Shown here piece by piece: positions 27,855-40,596 of a stretch of DNA of 64,000 bases. The stretch is from Cobetia sp. cqz5-12 (GTDB taxonomy: Bacteria > Pseudomonadota > Gammaproteobacteria > Pseudomonadales > Halomonadaceae), in NCBI RefSeq assembly GCF_016495405.1, contig NZ_CP044522.1:372001-436000 (forward strand). The letters run 5' to 3'. Both the position numbers and the translations under genes were made by a program. The notes under the pieces are model-generated. The model did no database searches, was not told the origin of the DNA, and worked only from the letters and a program-made list of their open reading frames with translations. How positions within the stretch are numbered: position 1 is the first letter of the stretch; the number at the start of each line of letters is the position of its first letter.

Positions 27855-30800
27855 ATGCGGCTCAAATCGATCAAGCTGGTCGGCTTCAAATCCTTCGTCG
27901 ATCCGGTCACCGTGCCCTTCGACAGCAACATGACGGCGATTCTTGGCCCCAACGGCTGCGGGAAATCCAACGTCATCGATGCTGTGCGCTGGGTGATGGG
28001 CGAGTCCAGCGCCAAGAACCTGCGTGGCGAGTCGATGACGGACGTCATCTTCAATGGCTCCACCGGGCGCAAGCCGGTGGGGCAGGCCTCCATCGAGCTG
28101 ACCTTCGACAATGCCGACGGCAGCCTCGGTGGCGCCTGGTCCGAGTATGCCGAGATAGCGGTCAAGCGTCTGGTGACGCGCGATGGCCAGTCCGGCTACT
28201 TCCTCAATGGCCAGAAATGTCGCCGGCGTGATATCGCCGACGTCTTCCTCGGCACCGGCCTCGGGCCGCGCTCCTACTCCATCATCGGTCAGGGCATGAT
28301 CTCGCAGCTGATCGAGGCGCGCCCGGATGACCTGCGCAGCACCCTCGAGGAGGCCGCAGGCATCTCCAAGTACAAGGAGCGCCGCCGCGAGACCGAGAAC
28401 CGCATGAAGCGCACCCAGGAAAACATGGAGCGCCTGGATGACCTGCGTGAGGAGCTCGACAAGCAGCTCGAGCGCCTCAAGCGTCAGGCGGAAGCCGCCA
28501 AGCGCTATCAGACTCTCAAGCAGGATGAATATCGCCTCAAGGGCGAGCTGGCCGTGCTGCGTCGGCGTGGCCTGCGTGCGCAGCAGCGCGAGCAGCAGTC
28601 ACGCGTCGCGGAGCTGGAAACCGGTGTCGAGCGCGAGATTCTCGGTCAGCGTCAGTGCGAGAGCCAGCTGGAAGAGCAGCGCTATCAGCACGACGAGCTG
28701 GCCGGTGAGCTGGAAACCCATCAGGCCGCCTTCTATGAGACCGGCGCCCAGATCGCGCGCCTCGAGCAGAGCCTCGAGCACGCCCGCACCCGTGAGCAGC
28801 AGCTGGCGGCGGATCTCGAGATGGCCCGCCGCGAGCTGAGCGACATTCAGCGCGTCGAGGGTGAGGACGGCGAGCGCCTCGAGATGATCGATGCGCGCCT
28901 GGAAGACATCGCCCCTGAACTCGAGCTGGCCCGCGAGACCCTCGAAGGGCTCGAGCTGTCATTGGAGGAGGCCGAAGAGCGCCGCCAGGACAGCCAGAGC
29001 GATTGGGAGCGCTTCAGTCAGGCCGACAACGAATCCCAGCGTGGTGCCGAGCGGGCCCAGAGCGAGATCCAGCAGCTCGAGAATGCCATCGCTGACGCCG
29101 AGCGCCAGCGCGAGCGCCGTCGCCAGCAGCTGGCGGAGCTGCCGGATGTCGCCGAGCTGCGTGAAGCCCGCGAGGAGCTGCGCGAGCAGCTTGATGAATT
29201 GTCGCTCAGCGGCGAATCACTGGAGTCGCGCCGCGAGCAGGCCAGTGAAGCCCGTGAGCAGGCCCAGGCTGATCGTCTGGCGCTGGATGGTGAGCGCGAT
29301 CAGCTGCGCCAGCGTCGCAACGTCCTGCAGGGCGAGAAGGCCTCGCTTGAGGCACTGATCGACGCGGCGCTGCGTGACGACGATGACAGCCTGGCGAGCC
29401 ACCTGGAGCAGCACGGGCTCGCCGAGACCCCGGCGCTGGCCGAGGGGCTCGAGGTCGCCGAGGGCTGGGAATCGGCAAGTGCCTGGGTGCTGGGCCCCTT
29501 CCTCAAGGCGCGTCTGGCGGCGAGCGAGCCGTCGCGTCTGGCCACGCTGTTGGATGAGCTGCCCGGCGGCGAGCTGTTGCTGGTTGATGGCACGCCGGCG
29601 TCCAGCGCGACAGCCCGCCCCGCTGGCACCCTGGCGGCACAGGTGAGCGGCGCGGATGCCCTGGCCGGTTGGCTGGCCAGCATTCATTGTGTCGAGTCGC
29701 AGGCCGCCGCCTGGGCCAGGCGTGATTCACTGGCCGCGCACGAGAGCGTGCTGACGCCGGATGGCCTGTGGCTGGGGCAGGGCTGGAGCCGCCGTCAGGT
29801 GGCCGGTGAACGTGCCGATAGCGTCATCGCCCAGCGGGCGCGCCTCGAGCAGGTCGTGCTGGAGCTCGAGTCATTGGATGAGCGTCTCGAAGAGATCGAG
29901 ACGCGTCTGGCCGCAGCCGCCGAACAGATTGCCGGCGCCGAGCAGCAGCTCGAGCATCTGCGCGTCGAAGAGCGGGAGCTGGGCGAACGTCAGCGTGAAC
30001 TCAGTCTCAAGGAGGCCGGCATCGCCAGCCGCCTGGAGCATGTCGATGGCCGCGCCCGAGAGCTGGATGAAGAACTCGAGCAGCTGGCGGAAACGCGCGA
30101 GACTCAGGCCCTGACGCTGGAGGAGGCGCGTGAGCGCTGGCAGCAGGCATTGGAGGCGGTCGAGAACAACGCCCAGTCACGTGAGTCGCTGGAGCGTTCA
30201 CGGCGCGAACATCAGGAGGCGCTGGCCGGGCTGCGTGCCCAGCTGGCGCCCGCGCGTGAGCAGGTCAACCGTCTCGACATGGAGCGTCAGCGCCTGACCA
30301 CCGAGCGTGATGGCATGCAGGGCCAGCGCATGCGAGCTGTCGAGCAGCGCGAGAAGCTCGCCGAGCGCATCGAGATGCTCGAGGCCAGCCGCGAAGAAGC
30401 CTCGCTGCCGCAGGAAGAGGAGCGCGAAAAGCTCGAGATGCTGCTCGAGACGCGTCTGTATCAGGAAACCAAGCTCAACGCCTGTCGTGACAAGACTCAT
30501 GAATTGGTCGAACAGATGCGTCAGGCGGAACAGTCGCGTCAGACTCATGAACGCAATCTCGAGGGGATTCGCCAGCGTCTCGAGGAAGGTCGTATGCAGG
30601 TGCAGGCGCTGACCCTCAAAGGCGATGCGCAGGACGAGCAACTGGTGGAGCTGGGCTATGACGAAGCAGCGATCACGCAGCTCGAGGACGAGCTGGATCC
30701 CAATGCCGCCGAGTCGACCTGGAGCCACAACCTCGAGCAGATCGGCGAGCGCATCAAGCGGCTGGGGGCCATCAACCTGGCGGCCATCGAGGAATACGAT

Positions 30801-31376
30801 CAGCAGGCCGAGCGACGCAACTATCTGGAAGCCCAGCATGCCGAGCTGAGCGAGGCGCTGGAGACCCTCGAGCGCGCCATCCGCAAGATTGACCAGGAAA
30901 CACGGGTGCGCTTCAAGGACACCTTCGACAAGGTCAATGCCGGAATCCAGGCGCTTTTCCCCAAGATCTTCGGGGGCGGAACCGCATGGTTGACGCTGAC
31001 TGGTGATGATTTGCTGGAGACGGGAGTCGCGATCATGGCGCGGCCACCGGGCAAGAAAAACTCCACCATTCACCTGCTGTCAGGCGGCGAGAAGGCACTG
31101 ACGGCACTGGCGCTGGTCTTCGCCATCTTCCAGCTCAATCCGGCCCCGTTCTGCATGCTCGATGAGGTGGATGCACCGCTGGATGATGCCAACGTCGGAC
31201 GCTATGCGAGGCTGGTGAAGGAGATGTCGGAAAGCGTACAGTTCATCTATATCACCCATAACAAGATCGCCATGGAAGCGGCAGATCGGCTGATGGGTGT
31301 CACCATGCAGGAACCCGGCGTCTCGCGCCTTGTCTCTGTAGGGATAGAAGAAGCTGCCGTGCTTGCCGAAGCGTGA
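27855..31376 (+). CDS. smc: Chromosome partition protein SMC
   Basis: 1173 residues. The N-terminal ATPase half has Walker A Gly-Pro-Asn-Gly-Cys-Gly-Lys-Ser-Asn (31-39). Long Glu/Arg/Gln-rich coiled coils (about 170-500 and 670-1000) flank a hinge (about 510-650). The C-terminal half has the signature Leu-Leu-Ser-Gly-Gly-Glu-Lys-Ala-Leu (about 1073-1081) and Walker B Met-Leu-Asp-Glu-Val-Asp (about 1098). It compacts chromosomes with ScpA and ScpB, so this organism uses SMC rather than MukB. The ATG at 27855 gives the universal start Met-Arg-Leu-Lys; the AAGGA site is rather far upstream. Confidence 0.96.
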   Translation: MRLKSIKLVGFKSFVDPVTVPFDSNMTAILGPNGCGKSNVIDAVRWVMGESSAKNLRGESMTDVIFNGSTGRKPVGQASIELTFDNADGSLGGAWSEYAEIAVKRLVTRDGQSGYFLNGQKCRRRDIADVFLGTGLGPRSYSIIGQGMISQLIEARPDDLRSTLEEAAGISKYKERRRETENRMKRTQENMERLDDLREELDKQLERLKRQAEAAKRYQTLKQDEYRLKGELAVLRRRGLRAQQREQQSRVAELETGVEREILGQRQCESQLEEQRYQHDELAGELETHQAAFYETGAQIARLEQSLEHARTREQQLAADLEMARRELSDIQRVEGEDGERLEMIDARLEDIAPELELARETLEGLELSLEEAEERRQDSQSDWERFSQADNESQRGAERAQSEIQQLENAIADAERQRERRRQQLAELPDVAELREAREELREQLDELSLSGESLESRREQASEAREQAQADRLALDGERDQLRQRRNVLQGEKASLEALIDAALRDDDDSLASHLEQHGLAETPALAEGLEVAEGWESASAWVLGPFLKARLAASEPSRLATLLDELPGGELLLVDGTPASSATARPAGTLAAQVSGADALAGWLASIHCVESQAAAWARRDSLAAHESVLTPDGLWLGQGWSRRQVAGERADSVIAQRARLEQVVLELESLDERLEEIETRLAAAAEQIAGAEQQLEHLRVEERELGERQRELSLKEAGIASRLEHVDGRARELDEELEQLAETRETQALTLEEARERWQQALEAVENNAQSRESLERSRREHQEALAGLRAQLAPAREQVNRLDMERQRLTTERDGMQGQRMRAVEQREKLAERIEMLEASREEASLPQEEEREKLEMLLETRLYQETKLNACRDKTHELVEQMRQAEQSRQTHERNLEGIRQRLEEGRMQVQALTLKGDAQDEQLVELGYDEAAITQLEDELDPNAAESTWSHNLEQIGERIKRLGAINLAAIEEYDQQAERRNYLEAQHAELSEALETLERAIRKIDQETRVRFKDTFDKVNAGIQALFPKIFGGGTAWLTLTGDDLLETGVAIMARPPGKKNSTIHLLSGGEKALTALALVFAIFQLNPAPFCMLDEVDAPLDDANVGRYARLVKEMSESVQFIYITHNKIAMEAADRLMGVTMQEPGVSRLVSVGIEEAAVLAEA

Positions 31377-31550
31377 GGGAAAAGCCGTTCAGGAGGGCAA
31401 GGTCATCCTCCGGCGCGGTAGCCAGTGGCCGCCTTGGCGGCCTAGTTGGCAAGATCGTGTTGCATCTAGAGATCGAAAGCACTACGAGTTTGCGTCATAG
31501 TGTCAGTCAGGGATAATTGAAGGGCGATTGCGCAGGTCACCACCACAGGA

Positions 31551-31580
31551 TTGACATTCGAAAAAATGTCCCCTTTTTCT
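31551..31580 (+). promoter_or_regulatory. Possible promoter before zipA
   Basis: A perfect -35 TTGACA at 31551 is followed 18 bp later by a weak TTTTCT. The 260-bp gap between smc and zipA fits a separate promoter. Confidence 0.35.
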
Positions 31581-31636
31581 GCAATCGCGCTATGCTGTTC
31601 ACGTGCATGGTGCCCAAGCAAACAGGCTAATGACCC

Positions 31637-32902
31637 ATGGAATTGAGAGAGTGGCTCATCTTGTTGGGGTTGGTGCTGGTCGCAATCATCGTCGTTGACG
31701 GTGTGCGCAGGCTCCAACGTCAACGTCGAGTACCCCGACTGGATCGAGCGGGTACAGAGGATTCCACCGACGATGCGGGCAATCCCGCGGTGGAAGAAGA
31801 GGAAGAACGTGACAACTGGGAGCTGCCGAACGGCGGCTACCGGGTGGTTGGCGATTCCGGAACGCATGCCGAGGACGAGGAAGATGTCGTGCTCGACAAT
31901 GCTCATGGCATCAAGGCCTCGCGGGTGACTCAACCGAGTCGTCCGGCGCAGCCCATGGAGCGTCGTGAAGCGCCGGAGCGCAAGGGCTTCGGCGAGCGTG
32001 CGGCTGCCTTCGGTGCACGTGCCAGTCAGTCAATGCGCGATGTGACGGCCAGTCTGGGCGCACGGCGTGACGACGAGCATGAGCACGACGATGCGCATCA
32101 TGAGCCCGTGCTCGGCAGCGCCTCCAGTGAGCAGGCCGAGACGGCGCGCGAAGACGACTTCCATGAGAAGCCGGTGATCACCGCCGAGGACGACAGCATC
32201 AGCGTCTCCTCCACCCAGGCCGATGATCTCGAGCCGATGGCCGAGATCGAGGAAGGTCAGGATGCCAGGACTGAGGCGTCCTCCGCTGGCAAGCCGGCCG
32301 ATGTCGCCAGCAGTGCTTCCCAGCGCCAGGAACCTTCACTGGAAGCGGCCGTCGCGCCTGCTGCCGATGCGACAGCGCCCGAGGATGATCGTCATCCTCT
32401 GGTGCTGCGTGCCGAACGCAATCAGGTCGATGACCAGCTCGCACGTGACACCTTGGCCGACGCCAGTGAAGTCATCATCATCTCGGTGATGGCGCGTGGC
32501 GATGAGGGCTTCAGCGGTGAAGACGTGCTGGGTATCTCGCTGGCCTGTGGTCTGCGTCATTCCGAGATGGGGCTGTTCCTGCGCCACGAGGAAGATGACG
32601 ATGACAGCCCGCTGCAGTTCGCGATGGCCAACGTGGTCAAGCCGGGCATCTTCAAGCCGGCCGAGATGGTGGACAGCCAGCTGGATGGCGTCACCTTCCT
32701 CATGCCGCTACCGGGCGCGGACGACACCTCCGCCGCCTTCGAGACCATGGTCGAGATCGCCATGCTGCTGGTGCGTCGTCTGGGGGGTGAGCTGAAAGAC
32801 GAGAACCACAGCGTGATGACGGCCCAGACCATCGAGTTCAAGCGCCAGCAGGTGCACGAGTTCGAGCGCCGCAATCGTCTGCATCGCTACCAGGCCAACT
32901 GA
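31637..32902 (+). CDS. zipA: Cell division protein ZipA
   Basis: 421 residues. An N-terminal membrane anchor (about 7-23, with periplasmic N-terminus) is followed by a basic cluster. Then comes a very long, strongly acidic, disordered linker (about 40-270) and the C-terminal FtsZ-binding ZipA domain (about 285-415), whose core reads Val-Met-Ala-Arg and Phe-Ser-Gly-Glu-Asp-Val-Leu. It tethers FtsZ filaments to the inner membrane at the division site. The linker is longer than in E. coli (328 residues in total). The smc-zipA-ligA order is the same as in Pseudomonas. Confidence 0.93.
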   Translation: MELREWLILLGLVLVAIIVVDGVRRLQRQRRVPRLDRAGTEDSTDDAGNPAVEEEEERDNWELPNGGYRVVGDSGTHAEDEEDVVLDNAHGIKASRVTQPSRPAQPMERREAPERKGFGERAAAFGARASQSMRDVTASLGARRDDEHEHDDAHHEPVLGSASSEQAETAREDDFHEKPVITAEDDSISVSSTQADDLEPMAEIEEGQDARTEASSAGKPADVASSASQRQEPSLEAAVAPAADATAPEDDRHPLVLRAERNQVDDQLARDTLADASEVIIISVMARGDEGFSGEDVLGISLACGLRHSEMGLFLRHEEDDDDSPLQFAMANVVKPGIFKPAEMVDSQLDGVTFLMPLPGADDTSAAFETMVEIAMLLVRRLGGELKDENHSVMTAQTIEFKRQQVHEFERRNRLHRYQAN

Positions 32903-32943
32903 TCGACTCCCCAGCCATTCTCTGAGTCGACCAGTCATGCCAG

Positions 32944-32986
32944 AACGCCAACGGCGACCTTCGGGTCGCCGTTGGCGTTTTCGTTC
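32944..32986 (+). terminator. Terminator of zipA
   Basis: Perfect 16-bp stem AACGCCAACGGCGACC and complement with TTCG tetraloop, followed by TTTCGTT. Confidence 0.85.
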
Positions 32987-33035
32987 CTGGTCACAGTACA
33001 GACGGCTTGAAGGTTCGGACTCGTGGTCGCATTGA

Positions 33036-35755
<2,720 letters not shown>

Positions 35756-35804
35756 GCCCGCCTGTTCCAGCTCTTTCATCAGCCCTTTTTCAGGCTGAGA
35801 AATC

Positions 35805-35837
35805 AAAATGCCCTTGGCGAAAGCCAAGGGCATTTTT
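35805..35837. terminator. Bidirectional terminator
   Basis: Perfect 14-bp stem AAAATGCCCTTGGC and complement with GAAA tetraloop, then TTTTT on the plus strand and TTTTG on the minus strand. Serves the ligA unit and mnmC. Confidence 0.92.
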
Positions 35838-35895
35838 CATTGGAACAGAAGTTTCATCTGGTCAGCGCGTGTCCTCCACTCCAACACTTGCCAGC

Positions 35896-38286
35896 TCAGC
35901 GCCGCTGGACGATATCGCGGATCAGGCGACGTCCCGGGTGCAGGTGCTCGGCCAGTTCACGTTCCAGCGGCAGCGGCTCGCCACACAGTTGCGAGGCGAT
36001 CAGTTCGGCGCACAGCGGGGCGGTGGTGAAGCCGCGTGAGCCGTGTGCGGTGGAGAGCCACAGGCCGGGCAGATGGGCGCCGCTTGACTGCGGGACGCGC
36101 TTCTTGGCATCGAAGGCCATGGCGGCGTAATCCTCACGCCATTGCGCGGCGTCCGGTGCCGGGCCGGCCAGCGGGCTCTTGTCGGGGCTCGCGGCGCGCC
36201 AGGCGACACGCCCCTGCCAGGCATCGTCTTCCAGCCTGACGCCACGCGACTGCTCCCATGCGGCGACGAAGGCGGGCAGGGCACTGCGCAGCTCGGCGAC
36301 ATTGGCGGCGTGGTCGGCCTCACGTACCGAGTCATCCTCATCGCGCGGGGCGAAGGTCGCGCCGAAGCTCAAGGTCACGCTGCCATCGGCGTGGCGCTGA
36401 CAGGGCGAGACATAGCCACCGGCACACACCACGCTGTCGAGCATGGGCAGACCTGCTGCCTGTTCGGGCGCTACCGTGATCTCGCTGACCTGGCCACGAA
36501 TCGGCTGCAGCGGCAGGTGTGCGAGCGGTGCAGGCAGGTGGGTCTGCTCGCCCAGCGCGACGATCAGCTGATCCACTTCCAGACAGTGGCCGTCGCTGGC
36601 TTCCAGCTGCCAGCGTGGCACGCCGTTGTCTGTCTCTGCGCCTTCCTCTCTGCCTTCCCCAGCCCCCAGCGACTGAATGGCCTCGATACGCGCCTGCAGA
36701 AAGCGGATACCCGGTGTGGCGGCGAGGTGCTGACAGAGTGCTTTGGGGCGCACCCAGCCCGCCACCGGATAGAAGAGACCGTCGAAGGTGATCTCGCTGC
36801 CGGCGATTCGGCTGGCCTCGCTGGCACTGACAGGCGTGATCAGCGCCTCGGGCAGCGGGTGATTGCCGAGGAAGCGCTGTTGACGCTTGCGCTCACGCTC
36901 GCTCGTGGCCAGCTGCAGCACGCCGCTGGCGGACCACAGAGTCTGCTCGGGGTCGAGGCTTGCCAGCCAGCGACGGCTGTACTGCAGTGCGGCCAGCTGG
37001 AGGCGACTAGCGGGATTGGTCTCGGCGGCCAGCTTGACGTAGAGCGCGCCCTGGCGATTGCCGGAGGCACGCGCGCCGGGGGCTTCGGCATCGATCAGCG
37101 TGACCTGCACGCCGCGCCGTGCCAGCGCCTCGGCGCAGCTGGTACCGGCAATACCGGCGCCGAGTACCGCGACATGCGTCTCGCGAGAAATGGGGGCGGG
37201 TTGGGGAGGCTGCGTCCAGGGCTGTTCCCGGCGCAGCGGATGCAGGGCGCCACGCACCGCATGCTCCTTCACGGGGGCATGACCGGATGCGGGAGAGGCA
37301 TCAAGCCCCATCAGTGCGGCGCGCGCGGCGGCGGTCGGCTCGTCCAGCTCGCCGCAGATCATCTCGCGCTTCATGCCGTGGCCGGGCACCTTGCGCCATA
37401 CGAAGCCTGCCGCGCGCAGACCACGCCGCACGAAGCCCGCGGCGGTGAAGGTGGCGAAGGTCGCCGTGGGGCGTGAGACGCCCGCCATGGCTGCGAACAG
37501 CTCGGGGGACCACATTTCCGGATTCTTCGATGGTGAGAAGCCATCGAGGAACCAGGCATCCACACCACCTTCCAGCCGTGAGAGACGCTCCACCGCGTCG
37601 CCGAAGTGCAGGTCCAGGGTGATGCGCTCGTCCAGCCACAGGCGATGCACGCCGAGCACTGCTGACGGCCATTGAGCCACCAGCGGCTTGGCGAGAGATG
37701 CAATATCCGGCCATGCGGACAGCGCACGTTCAAGGTCCGCTGCCTGCATCGGGTGCTTTTCCACCGAGACGACATGCAGACGAGCCTCCGCCGGGGCGGT
37801 AGCCAGAAAGCGCTGCGCGGCGCACAGGATATTGAGGCCGGTGCCAAAGCCGGTCTCGCCGATCACGAAGGGGCGCGCTTCCCGCCAGTCACGGAAACGC
37901 TCACTCAGCCGGTTACTGTCCAGGAAGACGTGCACGGTCTCGGCGCGGCCATCGTGGATCGAGAAGTACACATCGCCGTAATCGGTGGCCTGTGGCGCGG
38001 TGTCGTCCCACTCGAGCTGCGCCTCCTCCAATGCCGCCAGCGGCGCCAGCGGCACGTTCGGCACCACGCCGGGCGCCGTGACCGGCTCGATCGCGCTCGG
38101 TGGCGTCGTGGCAGGCTTGCGTGCCGCGGTGCCGGGGGTGTCCTGAGGCGACGTCTTTCGGGCTGACGCGGCGGCCTGATCAGGGGCTGGCTGATCGAAA
38201 GTTGATAGATCAGGAGCTGACGGATCGGGAGCTGACTGGCCGGGAGCGGGCTGGCGGGTAGAGGAGGGGCGATCGTTCACGGGCAT
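35896..38286 (-). CDS. mnmC: tRNA 5-methylaminomethyl-2-thiouridine biosynthesis bifunctional protein MnmC
   Basis: 796 residues. The N-terminal methyltransferase domain (about 85-340) shows Gly-Glu-Thr-Gly-Phe-Gly-Thr-Gly-Leu-Asn (SAM loop) and Trp-Phe-Leu-Asp-Gly-Phe-Ser-Pro. The C-terminal FAD oxidoreductase has Val-Leu-Gly-Ala-Gly-Ile-Ala-Gly and Ala-Ser-Gly-Asn-Arg-Gln-Gly-Ala-Leu-Tyr. It finishes the mnm5s2U modification at tRNA position 34. Homology to E. coli MnmC begins only near residue 80; the leader is Ala/Pro-rich with 5-residue repeats. ATG at 38286 lacks a spaced ribosome site; a GTG at 38280 with AGGA 6 nt before it may be the true start. Confidence 0.93.
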   Translation of the reverse strand: MPVNDRPSSTRQPAPGQSAPDPSAPDLSTFDQPAPDQAAASARKTSPQDTPGTAARKPATTPPSAIEPVTAPGVVPNVPLAPLAALEEAQLEWDDTAPQATDYGDVYFSIHDGRAETVHVFLDSNRLSERFRDWREARPFVIGETGFGTGLNILCAAQRFLATAPAEARLHVVSVEKHPMQAADLERALSAWPDIASLAKPLVAQWPSAVLGVHRLWLDERITLDLHFGDAVERLSRLEGGVDAWFLDGFSPSKNPEMWSPELFAAMAGVSRPTATFATFTAAGFVRRGLRAAGFVWRKVPGHGMKREMICGELDEPTAAARAALMGLDASPASGHAPVKEHAVRGALHPLRREQPWTQPPQPAPISRETHVAVLGAGIAGTSCAEALARRGVQVTLIDAEAPGARASGNRQGALYVKLAAETNPASRLQLAALQYSRRWLASLDPEQTLWSASGVLQLATSERERKRQQRFLGNHPLPEALITPVSASEASRIAGSEITFDGLFYPVAGWVRPKALCQHLAATPGIRFLQARIEAIQSLGAGEGREEGAETDNGVPRWQLEASDGHCLEVDQLIVALGEQTHLPAPLAHLPLQPIRGQVSEITVAPEQAAGLPMLDSVVCAGGYVSPCQRHADGSVTLSFGATFAPRDEDDSVREADHAANVAELRSALPAFVAAWEQSRGVRLEDDAWQGRVAWRAASPDKSPLAGPAPDAAQWREDYAAMAFDAKKRVPQSSGAHLPGLWLSTAHGSRGFTTAPLCAELIASQLCGEPLPLERELAEHLHPGRRLIRDIVQRR
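38176..38250 (-). repeat. 15-bp imperfect repeats in the mnmC leader
   Basis: Five consecutive 15-bp units encode the pentapeptides Pro-Ala-Pro-Gly-Gln, Ser-Ala-Pro-Asp-Pro, Ser-Ala-Pro-Asp-Leu, Ser-Thr-Phe-Asp-Gln, Pro-Ala-Pro-Asp-Gln. In-frame copy-number change would alter only the length of the disordered leader. Confidence 0.75.
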
Positions 38287-38352
38287 TCCTGGCAGGAGGT
38301 CGAGCGGGAGAGCGGCACAGCGAGATAGCGGCAGAGCAAGGCCTGCAACGCA

Positions 38353-38381
38353 GACGACGGACAGCCAGGCTGTCCGTCGTC
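38353..38381 (-). other. Hairpin between yciI and mnmC
   Basis: Perfect inverted repeat GACGACGGACAGCC / GGCTGTCCGTCGTC with a minimal loop and no T run. It lies in the 135-bp space between the two minus-strand genes; a processing or weak termination role is possible. Confidence 0.45.
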
Positions 38382-38421
38382 GGAAAGAAACCGTCGGTCA
38401 GGTGACCGACCGGGCGCCGGG

Positions 38422-38721
38422 CTAGGGCAGGGTCTGCTTGAAGGGCTTCACTTCGGCGCTTGCATAGACACCGGCGATGACGAAGGGGTCGGCATCGGCC
38501 CACTTCTGGGCGTCTTCGAGAGAATCGAACTCGGCGATGATGACGCTGCCGCTGAAGCCGGCTTCGCCCGGTGTTTCGCTGTCGATGGCCGGGTTGGGGC
38601 CGGCGATGACCAGGCGGCCGGCGGCGTGCAGCGCTTCCAGACGTGCCAGATGCGGCGGACGCGCCGCCATGCGCGCTTCGAGGCTACCTTCGACGTCCTG
38701 ACAGACAATGGAGTAGAGCAT
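38422..38721 (-). CDS. yciI: YciI-like protein
   Basis: 99 residues, the normal YCII-domain size. It begins Met-Leu-Tyr-Ser-Ile-Val-Cys-Gln-Asp and has Arg-Pro-Pro-His-Leu-Ala-Arg-Leu (conserved His) and Asp-Pro-Phe-Val-Ile-Ala-Gly-Val-Tyr near the end, as in YciI. A ferredoxin-like fold and an enzymatic role are suspected, but the reaction is unknown. AAGGATG precedes the ATG, which overlaps the yciB stop by 1 bp. Confidence 0.9.
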   Translation of the reverse strand: MLYSIVCQDVEGSLEARMAARPPHLARLEALHAAGRLVIAGPNPAIDSETPGEAGFSGSVIIAEFDSLEDAQKWADADPFVIAGVYASAEVKPFKQTLP

Positions 38722-39302
38722 CACGAATCATCCTTTTGAGAATTGGTCGAGGAAGCGTTCTCTTCCTGAGGGGCCTGCACCATATGACGGGACAGGTAGA
38801 CGCCCTGAACGATGACGAACAGCAGTGTCAGACCGAGCATGCCGAACAGCTTGAAATCGACCCAGATGTCTTCCGAATAGTGACTGAAGACGTAGATGTT
38901 GAGGCCGCCCATGGCGAGGAAGAATACCACCCAGGCTAGGTTGAGGCGGTGCCAGATGGGGCGCGGCAGCTGAATCGCCTTTTCCATCATGCGCTCCACC
39001 AGCGGCTTGCCGCCGAACAGCGGCGACAGCAGGAAGGCGACGGCAAACAGCCAGTTGACCACGGTGGGCTTCCACTGGATGAAGGAGCTGTTGCCGAACA
39101 GCACGGTCGCGCCGCCCAGTACGACGACCAGCGCGAGGGTGACCAGCTGCATCTTCTCGACGCGCTTGTGGCGCCAATAGATGTACAGCACCTGCGCGAG
39201 GGTCGCGGGAATCAACACGGCGGTAGCCATGATCATGTCGCCAGTCATCTTGTAGACGGCGAAGAAGATCACGATCGGCAGAAAGTCGAGCAACATCTTC
39301 AT
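38721..39302 (-). CDS. yciB: Inner membrane septation protein YciB/IspZ
   Basis: 193 residues with five membrane helices. The start [14 protein letters not shown] is the family hallmark, and Tyr-Trp-Arg-His-Lys-Arg-Val-Glu follows the second helix. YciB takes part in cell envelope synthesis and division in enterics. A polar tail of about 20 residues extends beyond the usual end. Coupled to yciI. The rnm gene is divergent, 251 bp away. Confidence 0.94.
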   Translation of the reverse strand: MKMLLDFLPIVIFFAVYKMTGDMIMATAVLIPATLAQVLYIYWRHKRVEKMQLVTLALVVVLGGATVLFGNSSFIQWKPTVVNWLFAVAFLLSPLFGGKPLVERMMEKAIQLPRPIWHRLNLAWVVFFLAMGGLNIYVFSHYSEDIWVDFKLFGMLGLTLLFVIVQGVYLSRHMVQAPQEENASSTNSQKDDS

Positions 39303-39553
39303 GGGTAATGCGCACTCCTGAACACGACGACGCAGCCGTCGGGAAGGCAAGGGCCTGTGCGAGTGGTATCCTGTCTGACACCAGCGGCGCACCCCTGCCT
39401 GCATGTGCTCATTCTGCCGCCATTGCTGCCTGCTGACAAAGCCCCTGTATCTCCGGGCGCGCATCGCAGCCAATACTGCCAGACGTCTGTCGCGCTGGAT
39501 CGCCTGCATCTCAGGCATCGCGTGGTACAGACGTTCATCCCGAGAGGTTCCCC

Positions 39554-40531
39554 GTGTCCGACGTCCCGTCCGACTCTTCGCCGATTTCCGCATCCCGCAA
39601 GCCGATCGAGTTTCGCCCGCTGCCCCAGCGCTTCGATTCCGATATTGAAGTGCCGGACATCGACCTGCACATGCACTCCACCGCCTCCGACGGCGGCATG
39701 GCACCGACAGAGCTGGTGGCGCTGGCCGCGCGGCGCGGTCTGTCACGCATGTCACTGACCGATCACGACAGCATGGAAGGCATCTTCGAGGCCCAGCAGG
39801 CCGCCCGCGCCGAGGGAATCTCGTTGCTGCCCGGCTGTGAGCTGTCAGTGCGCTGGCGCAACCAGACCATCCACATCGTCGCGTTGATGCCCGAGGGCGC
39901 CGGCGATGCGCTGAGTGCCGGCCTCAAGCAGCAGCACGAGGCGCGTGAGCGCCGCAGCCACGAGATCGCCACGCGCATGGAAAAGCTCGGGCTCGAGAAT
40001 GCCTTCGAGCGCGCCCGTGAGCAGGCCACGCTGAGTGGCGCGGGCGACCGCCCGCTGTCACGCCCGGATTTTGCCCGTGCGCTGGTCGAGGCCGGGATTG
40101 CACGCAACCTGCAGGACGCCTTCAAGCGGCACCTTGGCGCGGGCCAGAAGGGCGACGTCAAGGCGCACTGGCCAGAGATGGAAGAGGCGGTGGGCTGGGT
40201 GCGTGCCGATGGCGGCATCGCCGTGATGGCGCACCCGATGCGCTACAAGCTGACGCGCACCAAGCGTGGCGAGCTGCTGCGTGACTTCATTGCCGCCGGT
40301 GGCGAAGGCGCGGAGCTGGTCAGCGGCTTCCAGAATATCGATCGCGCGCGAGACCTGGCGCGTCAGCTGGATGAGCTGGGCCTCTATGCCTCCGTCGGCA
40401 GTGACTTCCACTTCCCCGGCGGCCCGCTGGCACCCGGCAGCATGAGCCCGCCGCCGCGCACCAAGGTGCCGCCCGTGTGGTGTCATCCGCGCATCGCGCC
40501 CTTTTTTGCGGCCGACGCTGCCTCCATGTGA
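39554..40531 (+). CDS. rnm: PHP-domain 5'-3' exoribonuclease RNase AM
   Basis: 325 residues (YciV/TrpH type). The metal-binding PHP motifs are Asp-Leu-His-Met-His-Ser, Leu-Thr-Asp-His-Asp, a Gly-Cys-Glu, an Ala-His-Pro and a terminal Ser-Asp-Phe-His. The E. coli enzyme trims 5' ends of rRNAs and digests short RNAs. The start is a GTG at 39554 with GAGAGG 6 nt before; the first 35 residues are a disordered extension. The neighbouring yciO has the same order in E. coli. Confidence 0.92.
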   Translation: MSDVPSDSSPISASRKPIEFRPLPQRFDSDIEVPDIDLHMHSTASDGGMAPTELVALAARRGLSRMSLTDHDSMEGIFEAQQAARAEGISLLPGCELSVRWRNQTIHIVALMPEGAGDALSAGLKQQHEARERRSHEIATRMEKLGLENAFERAREQATLSGAGDRPLSRPDFARALVEAGIARNLQDAFKRHLGAGQKGDVKAHWPEMEEAVGWVRADGGIAVMAHPMRYKLTRTKRGELLRDFIAAGGEGAELVSGFQNIDRARDLARQLDELGLYASVGSDFHFPGGPLAPGSMSPPPRTKVPPVWCHPRIAPFFAADAASM

Positions 40532-40596
40532 TATCAAGAGATCACCGTGACGCCAGTCCGCCTGCCGGGCTGGCGCCCAGACGCAAGGAGCACCGC

